Source of the DNA: Prillingera fragicola
Lineage: Eukaryota > Basidiomycota > Tremellomycetes > Trichosporonales > Trichosporonaceae
Assembly: GCA_002335605.1 (NCBI GenBank)
Contig: BEDY01000011.1
Span: 1-64,000, forward strand
Length of the DNA: 64,000 nucleotides
Reading direction: 5' to 3'
A program made the position numbers and the translations under genes. Numbering within the stretch: position 1 is the first letter of the stretch; every line of letters begins with the position of its first letter. The notes under the pieces are model-generated. The model saw only the letters and a list, made by a program, of their open reading frames with translations, searched no databases and was not told the DNA's origin. Below, in pieces: positions 8,608-19,513 of the stretch.

Positions 8608-11600
8608 CTAAGCCGCACAGCTGTCGTCCCAGAACGTCTTGCCCGACTTGGTCGGGGCGACGATACCGGCGCGGACGGTCCAGTCACCAAAGCGCTCGCC
8701 GTCGTTGCGCTCCTTGGCCCAGCGCTTGATGAGGTCGTCGAGAATGGCGAGAATCTCGGGCTCGGTCACGCTCTCGCGGAACGGCTTGTTCAGACGCGTA
8801 CCGAGGTACGAGCCGCCGAGCATCATCATGTATGAGCCGGGAGCCTTTCCGACAAAGGCGACCTCGGCGGCCCAGGGGCGCGAGCAGCCGTTGGGGCAGC
8901 CCGACATGCGCATGACGAGGGCGTCGCGGCCGACGCCGGCCTCTTCGCAAATCTTCTCGACCTTGTCAATGAGCACGGGCAGGTAGCGCTCCGACTCGGC
9001 CATGGCGAGGCCGCAGGTGGGGAAGGCGACGCAGGCCGACGAGGAAAGACGAAGGGCAGAGTGGTTGATGTTGTCGAGGCCCCACTTGGCGAGCACGCGC
9101 TTCATCTCGGGCAGGTCCTCGGTGGCAACGTCCGAAAGCACCGCGTGCTGGTTGGCAGTGAGACGGAAGGTACCCTTGTGGATCGACGCGACCTCCTTGA
9201 GACCGGTCTTGAACTGGTTGCGGGGCGAGTCCTCGACACGGCCGTTCTCGATAAACAGCGTAAAGTGGTGCTTGCCGTTCTCTCCAGTCTTCCATCCGTA
9301 CTCGTCAAGGTTCGAGTCGAAAGTGTACGCACGCTCGGGCTGGAAGGGCTTGCCCATGCGCTTCTCGACCTCCTCCTTGAACTTGGGCAGACCAAGGCGG
9401 TCCACAGTGTACTTGAGACGCGCATTCTTGCGGTCCTGACGGTTACCAAAGTCGCGCTGGGTGAGCATGACGGCCTCGGCGGCCTTGCAGCCGTCCTCGG
9501 GGGTGACGAAACCGATAACGTCACCAAGACGGGGGTACGTCTTCTTGTTCGAGTGGGTGACACCCATGCCACCACCAACAGACACGTTGTAACCAACGAC
9601 CTGGTTGTTCTCGACAATGGCAATGAAACCGACGTCGTTGGTAAAGACGTCGACGGCATTGTCGGGGGGCACGGCGACAGCAATCTTAAACTTGCGGGGC
9701 AGGTAGAAGGGGCCGTAGAGAGGCTCAAAGTCCTGAACGGCGTTGGTGAAGACGGGCTTCTTGTCGAGCCAGATCTCGTGGTAGGCCGAAGTAGCCGGCA
9801 AGAGGTGCTCCGAGATGGCCTTGGAGAACTCGTAGACAGTCTCGTGGACCGACGACACGCTGGGGTTGACCGAGCAGAGGACGTTACGGTTAACATCACC
9901 GCAGGCAGCGATAGTGTCGAGGAGCGACCTGTTGATGGCCTGCATGGCAGGCTTAAGGTGGGCCTTGACAATGCCGTGGAACTGGAAGGTCTGGCGGGTA
10001 GTGAGCTTGAAGGTGCCGTTGCCGTGCTCGTCGGCGATGCGGTCCATGTGGAGCCACTGCTCGGGCGTGCACACACCACCAGGCATGCGGACACGGATCA
10101 TGAACGAGTAGGCAGGCTCGAGACCCTGCGCGGCGAGCGACTCGCGAATGTCACGGTCGTCCTGCATGTAGGTGCCGTGGAACTTTGTGAGCTGAGCGTC
10201 CGAAGCGCCAATGGCACCAGTCGACTTGTCGGCAAGACCCTCGAGAATGGTGCCACGGAGGTAGTTGGAGGCAATCTTGATGTGCTCGTTGGCGACCGTC
10301 TCCTCGGCAACCTCCTCAACCTCGACATTGTCGACACCGAGCGCGCGCCACAGGTTGGCCTCGAAGGGCTTGTAGCCGGTCTGGGCTCCGTCGGGGTCCG
10401 AGTCGTCACCGAGACCCAGGGGGATGAGCTCGGTGGCGCCAAGCGCGAGGACCTTGGGGTAAATGTCCTTTCCGGGCTTGTTGTAAAAGACATAATCCTC
10501 CTTGCGGGGCCAGTACTTGGAGTCACCCATGCCAAAGACGGCAACCCGGGTCTCGGCGAGCTGGGGGGCCGACGAAGCAGGGTTGATCTGGGGGAGGGCC
10601 TTGAAGAACTCGCGACCGTTGAGCGGGGGCTCACCCTGACCGGCGGTCGACGTGACAATGACAATGTTCTTCTCAGCGGCAAAAGTGTTGACAATGTCCT
10701 TGGCGACCGAGTCAAGGATACGGAGCTGGGCAGAGACACCACGCATCTTGGCGCGCGAGACAAGGCGCTTGGCGAGCTTCTCGGCGTTGCCGCCGTCCGA
10801 GGCGACGAGCACGAGAAGACCGGGGCCGTCGAGGGCGTTGAGGAGGCGGTCGTAAGCCTCGCGAGCCTTTTGCTTGCGCGCAGCAACAAGGTCGGTACCC
10901 TTGGACGAGGTGACGCTGGCGTCAATGGTCGGCTGGGCCTTGGTGAGCTGCGAGAGGTGGCTCTGGCGGTCGAGGAACTCGTTGAGGGCGTTCTTGACAT
11001 GCGGCGCGTCAAGAGTGAAGCGCTTGTCGTCCTCGACAGAGGGGTTCCAGCGGAACAGGGGCCACCAGCCGCCCGAGACGGCGCGCTTGGTCTCGCGGAG
11101 ACGCTCGAGAGGGCCGGCCTTCTCAGTCTCGCTGAGAGCGGCGCCATCCGCGAGCTCACCCCAGGGGAGGTAGGCGAGAACAAGCGAGGGACCGTTAAAG
11201 TCCTCGGCCTCGCGCATGGCGTTGATCACACCGGCGTAGTCGGCAAAGACGGCGACCGACGAGACGTAGACGTCTCCAATGTTGAGCGCGTACAGCGCCA
11301 GGTCCTTTTTGCGCTCGCGGGCCTTCTGGGCCAGGGGCGAGAAGGGCGAGGGCTGGGTCTCGTAGACAAGGAGGTTGATGTCGAGGCCCGAGACAAGGGC
11401 GTGGTGCAGACCAGACGAGGCGAGGTCGGCGGCCCACGAGTTGGACACGACAATCCAGAGCGCACGCTTGGTCCAGTGGCCCTTGGCCCCGAGGCGGACA
11501 ATCTCCTCCTCGTCGGGGCTGGCGCCCTTGCCGAGGGCAGCGGCGGCCTTGTCACCGGCGGCGGCCGACTTCTTGTCGTCCTTGACCAGGAGCCAGTCAC

Positions 11601-12666
11601 CGAGAGCCTCGTGGACCTCCTTGCGGGTGGCCGAGGCCTTGAGGACCTTCTTGGCGAGGTCGACGAGCTGCTGGCGCTCCTGGCGGACGGCGACGGCCTT
11701 GCCAAACGCGTAGAGGGGCGAGGTGGTCTCGGAGGCAGCGAGCTGCGAGGGGTCGTTGAGGACCTCGAGGGGGTGGGGCGACGAAGCCAGCAAGTCGGTG
11801 TAGGTCGACTCGATGGTGGGGACCGAGATCGAGCTCGAGGGTATCTCGGGCTGGGCGGCGGCCGAACCGATACGGGCAAGGGGGGTGCCCGAGTTGAGAG
11901 CGCCGTCGAGCTCACCAATGGCGGCCGACGAGGCAAGGAGGACCGAGCGGACCGAGACGTCAAGACCATCAAGGGCGTCGACGACGGCAGCCCAGTTGGG
12001 GCCGTACTTTGCGGTCGAGGCCTCGACGACGACAAACTCCTTTGCCGAGATGGCGCGGAGCTTTTCGCGCGAGAGAGGCGAGGCGAGGCTGATATCAACG
12101 ACGCTGCCGGCCTGGATCTGAAGGGGCAGGAAGTTGAGGATTACGCGGTCACCCTCGGCGGCGCCGGTGAAGGGACGCTGGGGGCGGCGGGTGAGCTTGA
12201 GGAGCGCGAGCGAAGCGGCGTCAAAGGTGCGGTTGAGCTGCTCCTCGAACGACTCCTCGGTCTCCGACTTGGAGGCCGGGGCGGCGATAAACTCGGCAGC
12301 GTCCGTGGCCTCGACGACCTCACCCTCGAGGGCGGAAGCTGCGATAAAGTGGTAGACGACAGCCTCGAGCTCCTTGGCGAGGCGGAGAGCGAGCAGAGCA
12401 CGGTCGTAGGCCTCCTGCGCGTTGCGCGAGATGAGGGTGACGGCGTTGGCTGCGCGCGGGGCGACAGTGGCCTCGGCGCCAAGAATGTGGACTACCGAGC
12501 CGGCAGCCGGGGTGGGGAGGGAGGAGAGGAAGGTGGGGTTGGTCAGGAGCGACGAGCCCTTGGGGAGAGGGAGGTAGGGGTTGAGGAGAGTCGACGACTC
12601 GGGTGCGCTGGGCACCGGGTGGTGCACCGTCGGTGCGAGGTGGGTGAGCGCGGCGACGAGGGACAT
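8608..12666 (-). CDS. MET5: Sulfite reductase [NADPH] hemoprotein beta subunit
   Basis: Reduces sulfite to sulfide in assimilatory sulfur metabolism, in a complex with the flavoprotein alpha subunit (MET10 in yeast). The intronless frame gives 1,352 residues from the ATG at 12666 (MSLVAALTHLAP, good CAAAATG context); the extra 11 codons upstream start with TTG. The fungal-type architecture is visible: a long N-terminal pyruvate-oxidoreductase-like region, a flavodoxin domain near residues 625-790 (LLVLVASDGGN, TSTAGQGEPP), then the paired ferredoxin-like and siroheme/4Fe-4S sulfite reductase domains (KLTTRQTFQFHG). The cluster-binding cysteines are present as C-x5-C (CVAFPTC, about residue 1216) and C-x3-C (CPNGC, about residue 1258). 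Codon use is strongly biased to C-ending codons, which suggests high expression. Confidence 0.96.
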   Translation of the reverse strand: MSLVAALTHLAPTVHHPVPSAPESSTLLNPYLPLPKGSSLLTNPTFLSSLPTPAAGSVVHILGAEATVAPRAANAVTLISRNAQEAYDRALLALRLAKELEAVVYHFIAASALEGEVVEATDAAEFIAAPASKSETEESFEEQLNRTFDAASLALLKLTRRPQRPFTGAAEGDRVILNFLPLQIQAGSVVDISLASPLSREKLRAISAKEFVVVEASTAKYGPNWAAVVDALDGLDVSVRSVLLASSAAIGELDGALNSGTPLARIGSAAAQPEIPSSSISVPTIESTYTDLLASSPHPLEVLNDPSQLAASETTSPLYAFGKAVAVRQERQQLVDLAKKVLKASATRKEVHEALGDWLLVKDDKKSAAAGDKAAAALGKGASPDEEEIVRLGAKGHWTKRALWIVVSNSWAADLASSGLHHALVSGLDINLLVYETQPSPFSPLAQKARERKKDLALYALNIGDVYVSSVAVFADYAGVINAMREAEDFNGPSLVLAYLPWGELADGAALSETEKAGPLERLRETKRAVSGGWWPLFRWNPSVEDDKRFTLDAPHVKNALNEFLDRQSHLSQLTKAQPTIDASVTSSKGTDLVAARKQKAREAYDRLLNALDGPGLLVLVASDGGNAEKLAKRLVSRAKMRGVSAQLRILDSVAKDIVNTFAAEKNIVIVTSTAGQGEPPLNGREFFKALPQINPASSAPQLAETRVAVFGMGDSKYWPRKEDYVFYNKPGKDIYPKVLALGATELIPLGLGDDSDPDGAQTGYKPFEANLWRALGVDNVEVEEVAEETVANEHIKIASNYLRGTILEGLADKSTGAIGASDAQLTKFHGTYMQDDRDIRESLAAQGLEPAYSFMIRVRMPGGVCTPEQWLHMDRIADEHGNGTFKLTTRQTFQFHGIVKAHLKPAMQAINRSLLDTIAACGDVNRNVLCSVNPSVSSVHETVYEFSKAISEHLLPATSAYHEIWLDKKPVFTNAVQDFEPLYGPFYLPRKFKIAVAVPPDNAVDVFTNDVGFIAIVENNQVVGYNVSVGGGMGVTHSNKKTYPRLGDVIGFVTPEDGCKAAEAVMLTQRDFGNRQDRKNARLKYTVDRLGLPKFKEEVEKRMGKPFQPERAYTFDSNLDEYGWKTGENGKHHFTLFIENGRVEDSPRNQFKTGLKEVASIHKGTFRLTANQHAVLSDVATEDLPEMKRVLAKWGLDNINHSALRLSSSACVAFPTCGLAMAESERYLPVLIDKVEKICEEAGVGRDALVMRMSGCPNGCSRPWAAEVAFVGKAPGSYMMMLGGSYLGTRLNKPFRESVTEPEILAILDDLIKRWAKERNDGERFGDWTVRAGIVAPTKSGKTFWDDSCAA

Positions 12667-15600
12667 TTTGGCTGTTACGTTGTTAGCCCAGTGTCGCAAG
12701 TAGACAGCAGCAGCTGGGCGAGCGAGGTGGCCGACTTTTTGGCAGCCACTGTAGCTGCTGCCACTGCTCGAGTACTTACCAGTCCTGATGTGCGTAGCCT
12801 ACGCGATAAACCTCTTTTGAACGAGATGGTTGATGAAGAAGAGACAGACGAGTTGACACTGCTGCTGCTGCTGCGTGCTGCTCTTGCCTGCTGCTCAGCA
12901 AAGACGAGCTTGCTGCTGGTGGTGGTCACGACATCTCGTCCAGAGTCCCTTTCGGAATCCCTGGCCAAAGCAACAAATGTGACCCTGACAATGGCACTTT
13001 GATGAGGCTGACACATGATATCACGCCATTTCTGCTCAATCAACCGGCAGACGATTGGACCACTGCACCTTGGCCAGTCAATTCGAGATCATGACCTGAT
13101 GCTTACTGTTGCTGCTGCTGCTCTGCTGCTGCTGCTCATTGTCAGCCATACTACGCCATACTGCGGGGCCACCCCGGACCGACGTCCGGGGCAACCTCCA
13201 TATTCGGAGAGTGCAGCTTTCAATGGCACAGCTGTAGCTGTTCGGTGAATAAACAATCTTCTGCTGATCACGGATTAGCACGCCTGACTGACACCATTTT
13301 GGATTTCTCTGCGGAAAATCAAAAGCCGAGGAAAACAGCCCTATGCATCGTCCCGCGCATGGCTAGCTATACATCCTGAGTCTACTAAATCGTTCCGCTG
13401 CATGCAGACAACATAATGCACTGCAGCAGCATGCTACCCTACACCGAAAGCATCAGTGACGCAATCAAACGTTAGCTGCACGCCGATCTGCTGGCTCTCC
13501 GAATTATTCTTTCTTGTCTTATCAATTCGGAGACGTGTCATTGGTGCCCGAGATTTTGGAGGGGTCCGGACCTGCAGCCGTGGAGAATGGCGCGGTGAGG
13601 ATCTCTGGCTCTAGATCAAGACGGTCGTGCATGCGAGCCTACATAGTATATTGACTAGGCGAACATGATGAACTGTAAGTGAAGCTGGAGATGAATGTGG
13701 AGGTGGAGGTGAAGCTGAAGGTGGCATTAAATAAAAAGCTTTATATCGTGGCCGGACGAAGTGTTCACCAATGCTGAACCCAACGTTTAGCTCCTCGGCA
13801 AGCACCAGAGCTTGCCTCCCCAGACCCCCAGGCAGGGGGATGAGCGGCATGTGGGTCATTGATCTCGTCAGCCAACTCCACTTAGCAGAGTCAAAAGGAT
13901 TGTTTTGGCTATGAGCCATTAAGAGAGGAGCTCGCCACGCTCGCCACAAATTGACCTCAGAGTCGCGTCCGTTTGCCAAGGCAGCGTCCACGCCACATCA
14001 GATTCTGAGCACATGGGCACCGAGCAACAGGGAAAGAAGGAATGTCTCGAGCCGTAGCTCATGGCGGAGCCCTCGTAGGTTCCTACTAGATCATTGATGG
14101 CCTGCAACGTTCATCTCTGAAGAGGACTGCTACGATGCCTCGTCCATCTCGGAACAGACCCTAAGCAACAGCCAAGCCGCGGACCCCTTTTGCACACATA
14201 CCGCATTGCATGTTCCAATGAGTTGAGCCCAGAGACGAGCAAGCGCAAGCTCCAGAGATGAAGCGGAGGTATCGACGATTCGAAACCCCGGCCGCGTGCA
14301 GAGTGCCTGTTCCGCGCAGCACCCAGCGATTACAAAGGTCTTGGCACACCTCCTGCCAGCCGCACCCGTTCGCTTGTCCGTCCAAGTCGTCTTCTGGCCG
14401 TGTGCTGCGCTGCTCCTGCGCTGCTGCCGAGAAATGTGTGCTGCTTAGCTGGAGGGCAGAAGCTGACGTTGTTATTGCTGTTTAGGTCCTGCCGGCACCG
14501 TTCTTCACTTGGGAGGCCAAGCTTTGTGGAAATGGTTAAGAAGGAGCACATGTTGCACGAACACGGCCAACATTCCCCATCTTCGTGTACCTACACATTG
14601 ACGTTCATGCCCTGCTCGTTCTCTTTGCATTCGTGTTCTGCTCCGGGGCCGACGCCGACTCACTGCGTACTGGCTCGCTCACGCACAGGTCTCCTCACAC
14701 CCGACACTCGCTCCCTCCTGCTTCCTCCTAACTTCCTCGACTCGCCTGGCCTCCGATGACATTCAGCTCGTCAATGCAAGACTATGAGTCACCGAACGCC
14801 TTACTCTCCATCGCTCGACCACGGTGACATGCACTACAACCGCTGCGACCAGTCACGGCCCACTGGCACACCAGAGCACCCCTGGCGGCCGCTGACTCCC
14901 CAGCCAGGTCGTCTCCCAACCATATCCAACACCCTCCACATTCTGCGCTTACCAATGCCATCAACAGCGAGCAGCACCCGCTCCCGACAGACCCTACAGA
15001 CACGCCCCGTTCTCGTCACCACCCTCCTCGGCCTCCACTGCACTCGAACCAATCCGACCGCACCAGCACACCAGCCATCGAGCTCGTCAAGCATCACGAC
15101 TCGCCAAAACCGATCCCCAATCCCAGCCCACCATGTCCCGCAGCACGGACACCAGCCATCGACGCTGAAACGACGGCTCACCCCTGCTGCGCACCGTCAT
15201 GCCCGAGCAGCTCGCCGATCCCCGCTCAGTCACTGGTTGCCTCCACGGAAGGACGCTTCCCCGCTTGGCTTCATGGATGACAGACCGGCCCCGGCTAGCC
15301 ACTGATCTACTGGTCTAGAGGGATCGTTTCGCCTCGCGACAAACGGCTAGCCGCCGCCTGAAGCAGGCCTGCAGCACACCCGAGGCCTGTCGCTTCTGAA
15401 AGATATGGAAACATTCCCCGGCTCCGTGGCGCTGGGCCGGGCTGGCTTCCACTTCTGTGCCTTGGGCAGAGGTCGATGTACTCAAACGAACAGTGACATT
15501 GCTGCTGCGCTCTGCACGCTCGTGATCTCCTTCCATGCGGGCAGTCGATCCTTGTAGGAGAGCGCCAGGCGCTACTCGCGCAGTTGTGCGCAGTCCAAAC

Positions 15601-17090
15601 ATGGATCCGCGGCTGCATCCGCGGTTTGCGCAGGCAGGCAGGAAGGATATTGTTCTTCTCACCCGCTCGACTTAGCCTCGAGCATCATTCCCCGCCATTC
15701 CAGTCATCCCGAGCACCCAGCTAGTGGCACTCTGCTCGCCATCGCTGCTCGCTTCCTCCCAGTCCCACGAGGCCAGGACGTCCACGGCCGCGGCTCGACG
15801 GGAAACGTCCACTCAACATCCCAGAGTCTGCGGATGGGGGCATACCAGTTCGAGCGATCTGCGGATCCATGTCCAAGACAGCTGCAAATAGACTGTGCAG
15901 CCCTCGCGCGCAGTCCACAGTGCCGTTATCCGGGAGGCGGTCGTTGTCAGTGTCGCTATTCTCAGCGAGAGCAAGACCAAGCCGCGACACCAAGCCACCC
16001 CCTAGCTGCGCACCTGCGGATCCTCGGTCGCGGATGACAACGAGTCTCAGAGAGAGACGCACGGCAGGGAACAGTTCGCAGCTGCTCAACTGAGCACTCC
16101 GGCTTCTGTCGCCCCTGCAAGCAGCTGCGAACTGTTCCCTGCCGTGCGTCTCTCTCTGAGGTAGTCTGAAGCACCCGTGGCGTATTCTGAAGCAAGCAGC
16201 CAAGCCACCCGGCCTCCCGCCAATGACAGCGAGTAGGTGCCGGTGACTCCCCGATGACCTGTTTGACGGTCACTCGCAGACTTTAGTCTTCGGTCGCCGG
16301 ATATGTCGGGCTGGACAAGGTTTGGTCCATCATGAGATTGACACACATGCCGGGTGGGTTTAGCGTGTACCAGTCGGCACGGCACAACGATCCATGGGCT
16401 TGGGCAGGAGCACGCCATAATGCTCCTTAGTCCTGCGGTCATCGAAATCCAGCAGAGTTCGGAGGGCGGCTCGATGACTGCGACTTTGTGTTGCGAAACG
16501 CGGAACCAGCCATCCAACGCGTCTCTCCCCATCCTTTCAGGGTTGACAGCAGCCCACCAGAGATCCATACGCGCTCAACTGCTCAAACGTCGATTAAAAG
16601 AGCAGATCGACCTGGGCCGAGGATGCGGGAACTGCGGGAGTCGCCGCTGCGTGTCGTGCCTGCCGTTCCTGTCGACACGTGCAGAGCCGAGAGTTTGTCC
16701 GGTCATGCAATATTCGGTTCATTCTACGATACGCGCAACCTGTTACCGTTCGTTTCAGTTTGGGAAGCTCAGGACATTACTAATGAAAGAGCTGAACCTG
16801 ACCAGCCCGAAGATAGATCGGCTGACCCCCCTTGGACTGCTTGGCGTTCCTGCACTCTGACGATGATCTTTCCGGTGTTGTCGGTGGACTTGATGGCTGC
16901 TACTGCCACTCCTGGTTGCGCAGTCGAGCAAGACGGGCAGCTCGAGACAAGGAGAGTTTCAAGGAGGTTGCTTCCCGTTCATGAAAGGCTGGTTGTTTCT
17001 TCTGATCCGCAAATCGTCGTCACGGGTGGCAGCGTCCGATATCCGCGGTTTGGAGAGGCAATGCCGGTGGGGATGGATGGTTCTGAGAGA
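12667..17090. other. 4.4-kb gene-poor region
   Basis: No reading frame here has recognisable content or the C-ending codon bias of the neighbours. CTG/CAG-type triplet runs occur near 12861-12900 and 13107-13137. A perfect 41-bp inverted repeat lies at 16046-16160. The longest frame, 14784-15305 (+), is Pro/Thr/Ser/Arg-rich and overlaps other frames of similar length, so I do not call it. The region probably contains a long promoter for the secreted precursor at 17163, or an unannotated noncoding RNA. Confidence 0.5.
16046..16160. repeat. Perfect 41-bp inverted repeat with 33-nt spacer
   Basis: Left arm 16046-16086 and right arm 16120-16160 are exact reverse complements over 41 bases; the loop is 16087-16119. 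Transcribed, it would form a long perfect hairpin. It lies about 1 kb upstream of the secreted precursor gene. Confidence 0.95.
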
Positions 17091-17098
17091 TATAAAAG
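17091..17098 (+). promoter_or_regulatory. TATA box of the secreted precursor gene
   Basis: The sequence tataaaag lies 65-72 bp upstream of the ATG at 17163, followed by a pyrimidine/CA-rich leader. It is one of the clearest TATA boxes in the window and suggests a regulated gene. Confidence 0.7.
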
Positions 17099-17162
17099 AC
17101 TGCTCAAAGCTGAGCCTCTAGTTCTTTTCCATCAGCAACACTCGACACTCTTCTCGACAACA

Positions 17163-18560
17163 ATGAAGGTCATTGCTCTCCTCTCCCTCCTTCCGGCTCT
17201 GATCAGCGCCGCGTCGGTCGCCCCCCGCGCCGACGACCTTGCGTCTGCCATTGGCGCTTCCGACGACTCGGACACTGCCGGTGACCTCACGATCCCGGAC
17301 ATTACGCTCGGCAAGAAGGTCGACCTCGAGGGCGCCGTCTACGTCGGTAAGGACACGGACGGCACTCAGCTGTACAAGTTCAACAACGGCGACGTTGCCT
17401 CGATCAACGTCGGCACTGGCGACTTTCTCGACGGTGTCACCGTGAACAAGAAGGGCCTCTGCTCGATCTGCATCGACTCGGCCGGCTCGGCCAAGCGTGA
17501 GCTCGGCTCTATCGAGGAGCGGGAGGACCTCGCCAGCGCTCTGGACGCTTCGGACAACTCGGACGTTGCCGGTGTCATCAACCTCGGTGACGACCTCGGT
17601 ATCGGCCAGGAGACTGGCGTTGACGGCGGCAAGTTTGTCGGCCACACCGACGACGACACTCAGCTTTACCAGTTCTCCGACGGCAAGGTCGGTACGCTCA
17701 ACGTTGCGGCCGGCGACATTGTCCCCAACGTGACTGTCGGCGCCGATGGCCTGTGCTCGATCTGTGTCGGCGACTCTGTCTCGAAGCGCGACCTCTCGGA
17801 CAACGCTCCCGAGGAGAAGCGCACTCTGATCTTCCTCGCCATTCTTGCCTCCATCCTTGGCCACCGCCCCATTTCCGACCACTTTGGCGCCGGCCACGGC
17901 CTCCACGTCGGCCACGGCCACGTCGAGGGCTCGTGCGGCCGCGGCGGCTACGTCAACATTCACAACGCCAAGCGCGGTGACCGCTGCGGAATCCGCGGCG
18001 CCAAGTATGCCGGCTGCGACCGCGACGGCAACCAGCTCTGGCACTTTAAGGACGGCCACGTCCGCCCCCTCGTCTTCCGCCGCGGCCCCAACCGCAACGT
18101 CAAGGTCAACTGGTTCACCAAGGTCGCCTACGGCTGCAAAAAGTACACGCGCGGAAAGAACTCGTGGTGGTGGAAGCGCTCGGTCGCCGACGAGGTCGCG
18201 CCCCGCTCCACCATTCTCGCTCCCTCGGCCGACGCCGCTCCTGCAGTTGAGAAGCGTTTCCTCCTCCTCGGCCTCTTCCTCTCGTCCTGGTTCAAGGTCG
18301 GCCACTCGTTCCGCGTAGGCCACGGCAACGCCCCCGGATACTGCGCAAAGGGCGGCTACGTAAACTTTAAAAACGTCCACCTCGGCTCGCGATGCGGTAT
18401 CCGCGGCGGCGTCTATGTCGGCTGCAACCGTGACGGCGTCCAGCTCTGGAAGTTTAACAACGGCCGTATCGGCCCCATCCGCATGCGCAAGGGACACAAG
18501 CGTACCGGCCACGGATACAAGGTCAAGAACAACAAGTGCGACGTTTGCTCGCGCAACTAA
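17163..18560 (+). CDS. Secreted four-unit precursor with Lys-Arg (Kex2-type) processing sites
   Basis: The 465-residue protein starts with a typical signal peptide (MKVIALLSLLPALISAAS). Four related units are separated by KR sites at residues 111-112, 208-209, 219-220, 338-339 and 364-365. All share a core of the form Y/F-V/A-G-x3-D-x2-QL-Y/W-x-F-x2-G-x-V/I (residues about 60-78, 158-176, 282-300, 418-436). Units 1 and 2 are acidic and end in a CSIC or CSIC-V motif. Units 3 and 4 are basic and His/Gly-rich, begin with a hydrophobic stretch just after the KR site, and have more cysteines (GGYVN, CGIRG, GCxRDG). The frame is open upstream to 16488, but the TATA box and signal peptide fix the start at 17163. 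I know no named family for this unit. The layout matches Kex2-processed repeat proteins of fungi; function is unknown. Confidence 0.88.
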   Translation: MKVIALLSLLPALISAASVAPRADDLASAIGASDDSDTAGDLTIPDITLGKKVDLEGAVYVGKDTDGTQLYKFNNGDVASINVGTGDFLDGVTVNKKGLCSICIDSAGSAKRELGSIEEREDLASALDASDNSDVAGVINLGDDLGIGQETGVDGGKFVGHTDDDTQLYQFSDGKVGTLNVAAGDIVPNVTVGADGLCSICVGDSVSKRDLSDNAPEEKRTLIFLAILASILGHRPISDHFGAGHGLHVGHGHVEGSCGRGGYVNIHNAKRGDRCGIRGAKYAGCDRDGNQLWHFKDGHVRPLVFRRGPNRNVKVNWFTKVAYGCKKYTRGKNSWWWKRSVADEVAPRSTILAPSADAAPAVEKRFLLLGLFLSSWFKVGHSFRVGHGNAPGYCAKGGYVNFKNVHLGSRCGIRGGVYVGCNRDGVQLWKFNNGRIGPIRMRKGHKRTGHGYKVKNNKCDVCSRN

Positions 18561-19513
18561 GCCGCTAGGCCGTGCTTCTCTTGGACTTGGCTCTTTGCGG
18601 GCTGGGCCACAAAACACACACAATGCCACAAGGCAATAATCTCGTCGTGTACGGACAATTCTCTTTTTTGATATCACGACTGGACATTTCAGGACAATGG
18701 CATAGGGATTAGTTTACTCAATGTTATTTTTATGACTCTACGAGTGTTGCAGTTGTCTCTGAGTTTCAAGCGACTCAAAGAGAAGAGACTCTATCGGCCT
18801 TACTCTCCGACTGGGAGGCAGGGCAGCTAGCCTCTTTGTCCAAACTCGTGTTATTTCGCCACAAGCCACGCAACAATATGACGCTAACATGCCGACACTG
18901 TCAAATCATTGTAGGAAAATGTAGCCCACCCTACAACCCCATGTCAGACAGAGAGCGTGAGACGGACAGAGAAGGGGAGGGAGATGACAGATCGGCCGCC
19001 GGCTCGAAAGAGATCATGTCCGCCACACCTATTTTGAGAGTTGCGGGATGCGGCTTGTGCCTTGAATCCGCTCGTCATGTTTCTTGACGTTTTCGAGAGG
19101 TTTGGATATCCTTGAGGAGGAGATGGCGGGGTAGGTGTTGTGGTGAGGTTCTTTCGAGGCCTTGGATACGGCCGAGCTGGTGGGCAGAAATGGAGTTACA
19201 CAGAACGTGGACGACCGTTTTCAAAAGCGCGGACGAACTTTCAGCGAGCACCGAAGAGCAAAACTATTAAAGCGCTGAGCGTATGCATACAATTCTAGAA
19301 TACCAAATTATGCAAGAAATAATGCAAGAAATCCTCCTCCCTTCTCTCCCCAAAATGAGTCGTTGCCAGCATGTATAGGCAAAACGGAACACTTCCATGC
19401 GTATTTGTCGTAATTCGTATCCAGTGTCATCGCAAGTCGTCTCGGCACAGCGCGTGCAAGCCGAGTTGGCGTCCTTGATCGTGACTTCTTCCCCCCTTCT
19501 CCTTCTCCCGCCG
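18561..19513. other. Intergenic between convergent genes
   Basis: Contains the 3' ends of the secreted precursor and the BZZ1-like gene. The region is AT-richer than the flanking coding sequence, and only short, unconvincing reading frames were seen. Confidence 0.5.

Noticed and set aside
9061..13002. 1,313-codon open frame on the + strand
   Set aside because: It is antisense to MET5 over nearly all its length. Strong C-ending codon bias in MET5 removes stops from one antisense frame. The translation has Val/Gly/Asp-rich, family-less composition.
14784..15305. 173-codon + strand frame in the gene-poor region
   Set aside because: Low-complexity Pro/Ser/Arg/Thr composition, no motif, and an equally long antisense frame; no splice or promoter support.
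16488..17162. 225-codon N-terminal extension of the secreted precursor
   Set aside because: It would bury the signal peptide and place the TATA box inside coding sequence.
17118..18677. 519-codon frame antisense to the secreted precursor
   Set aside because: Codon-bias shadow; the + strand gene has signal peptide, repeats and a TATA box.
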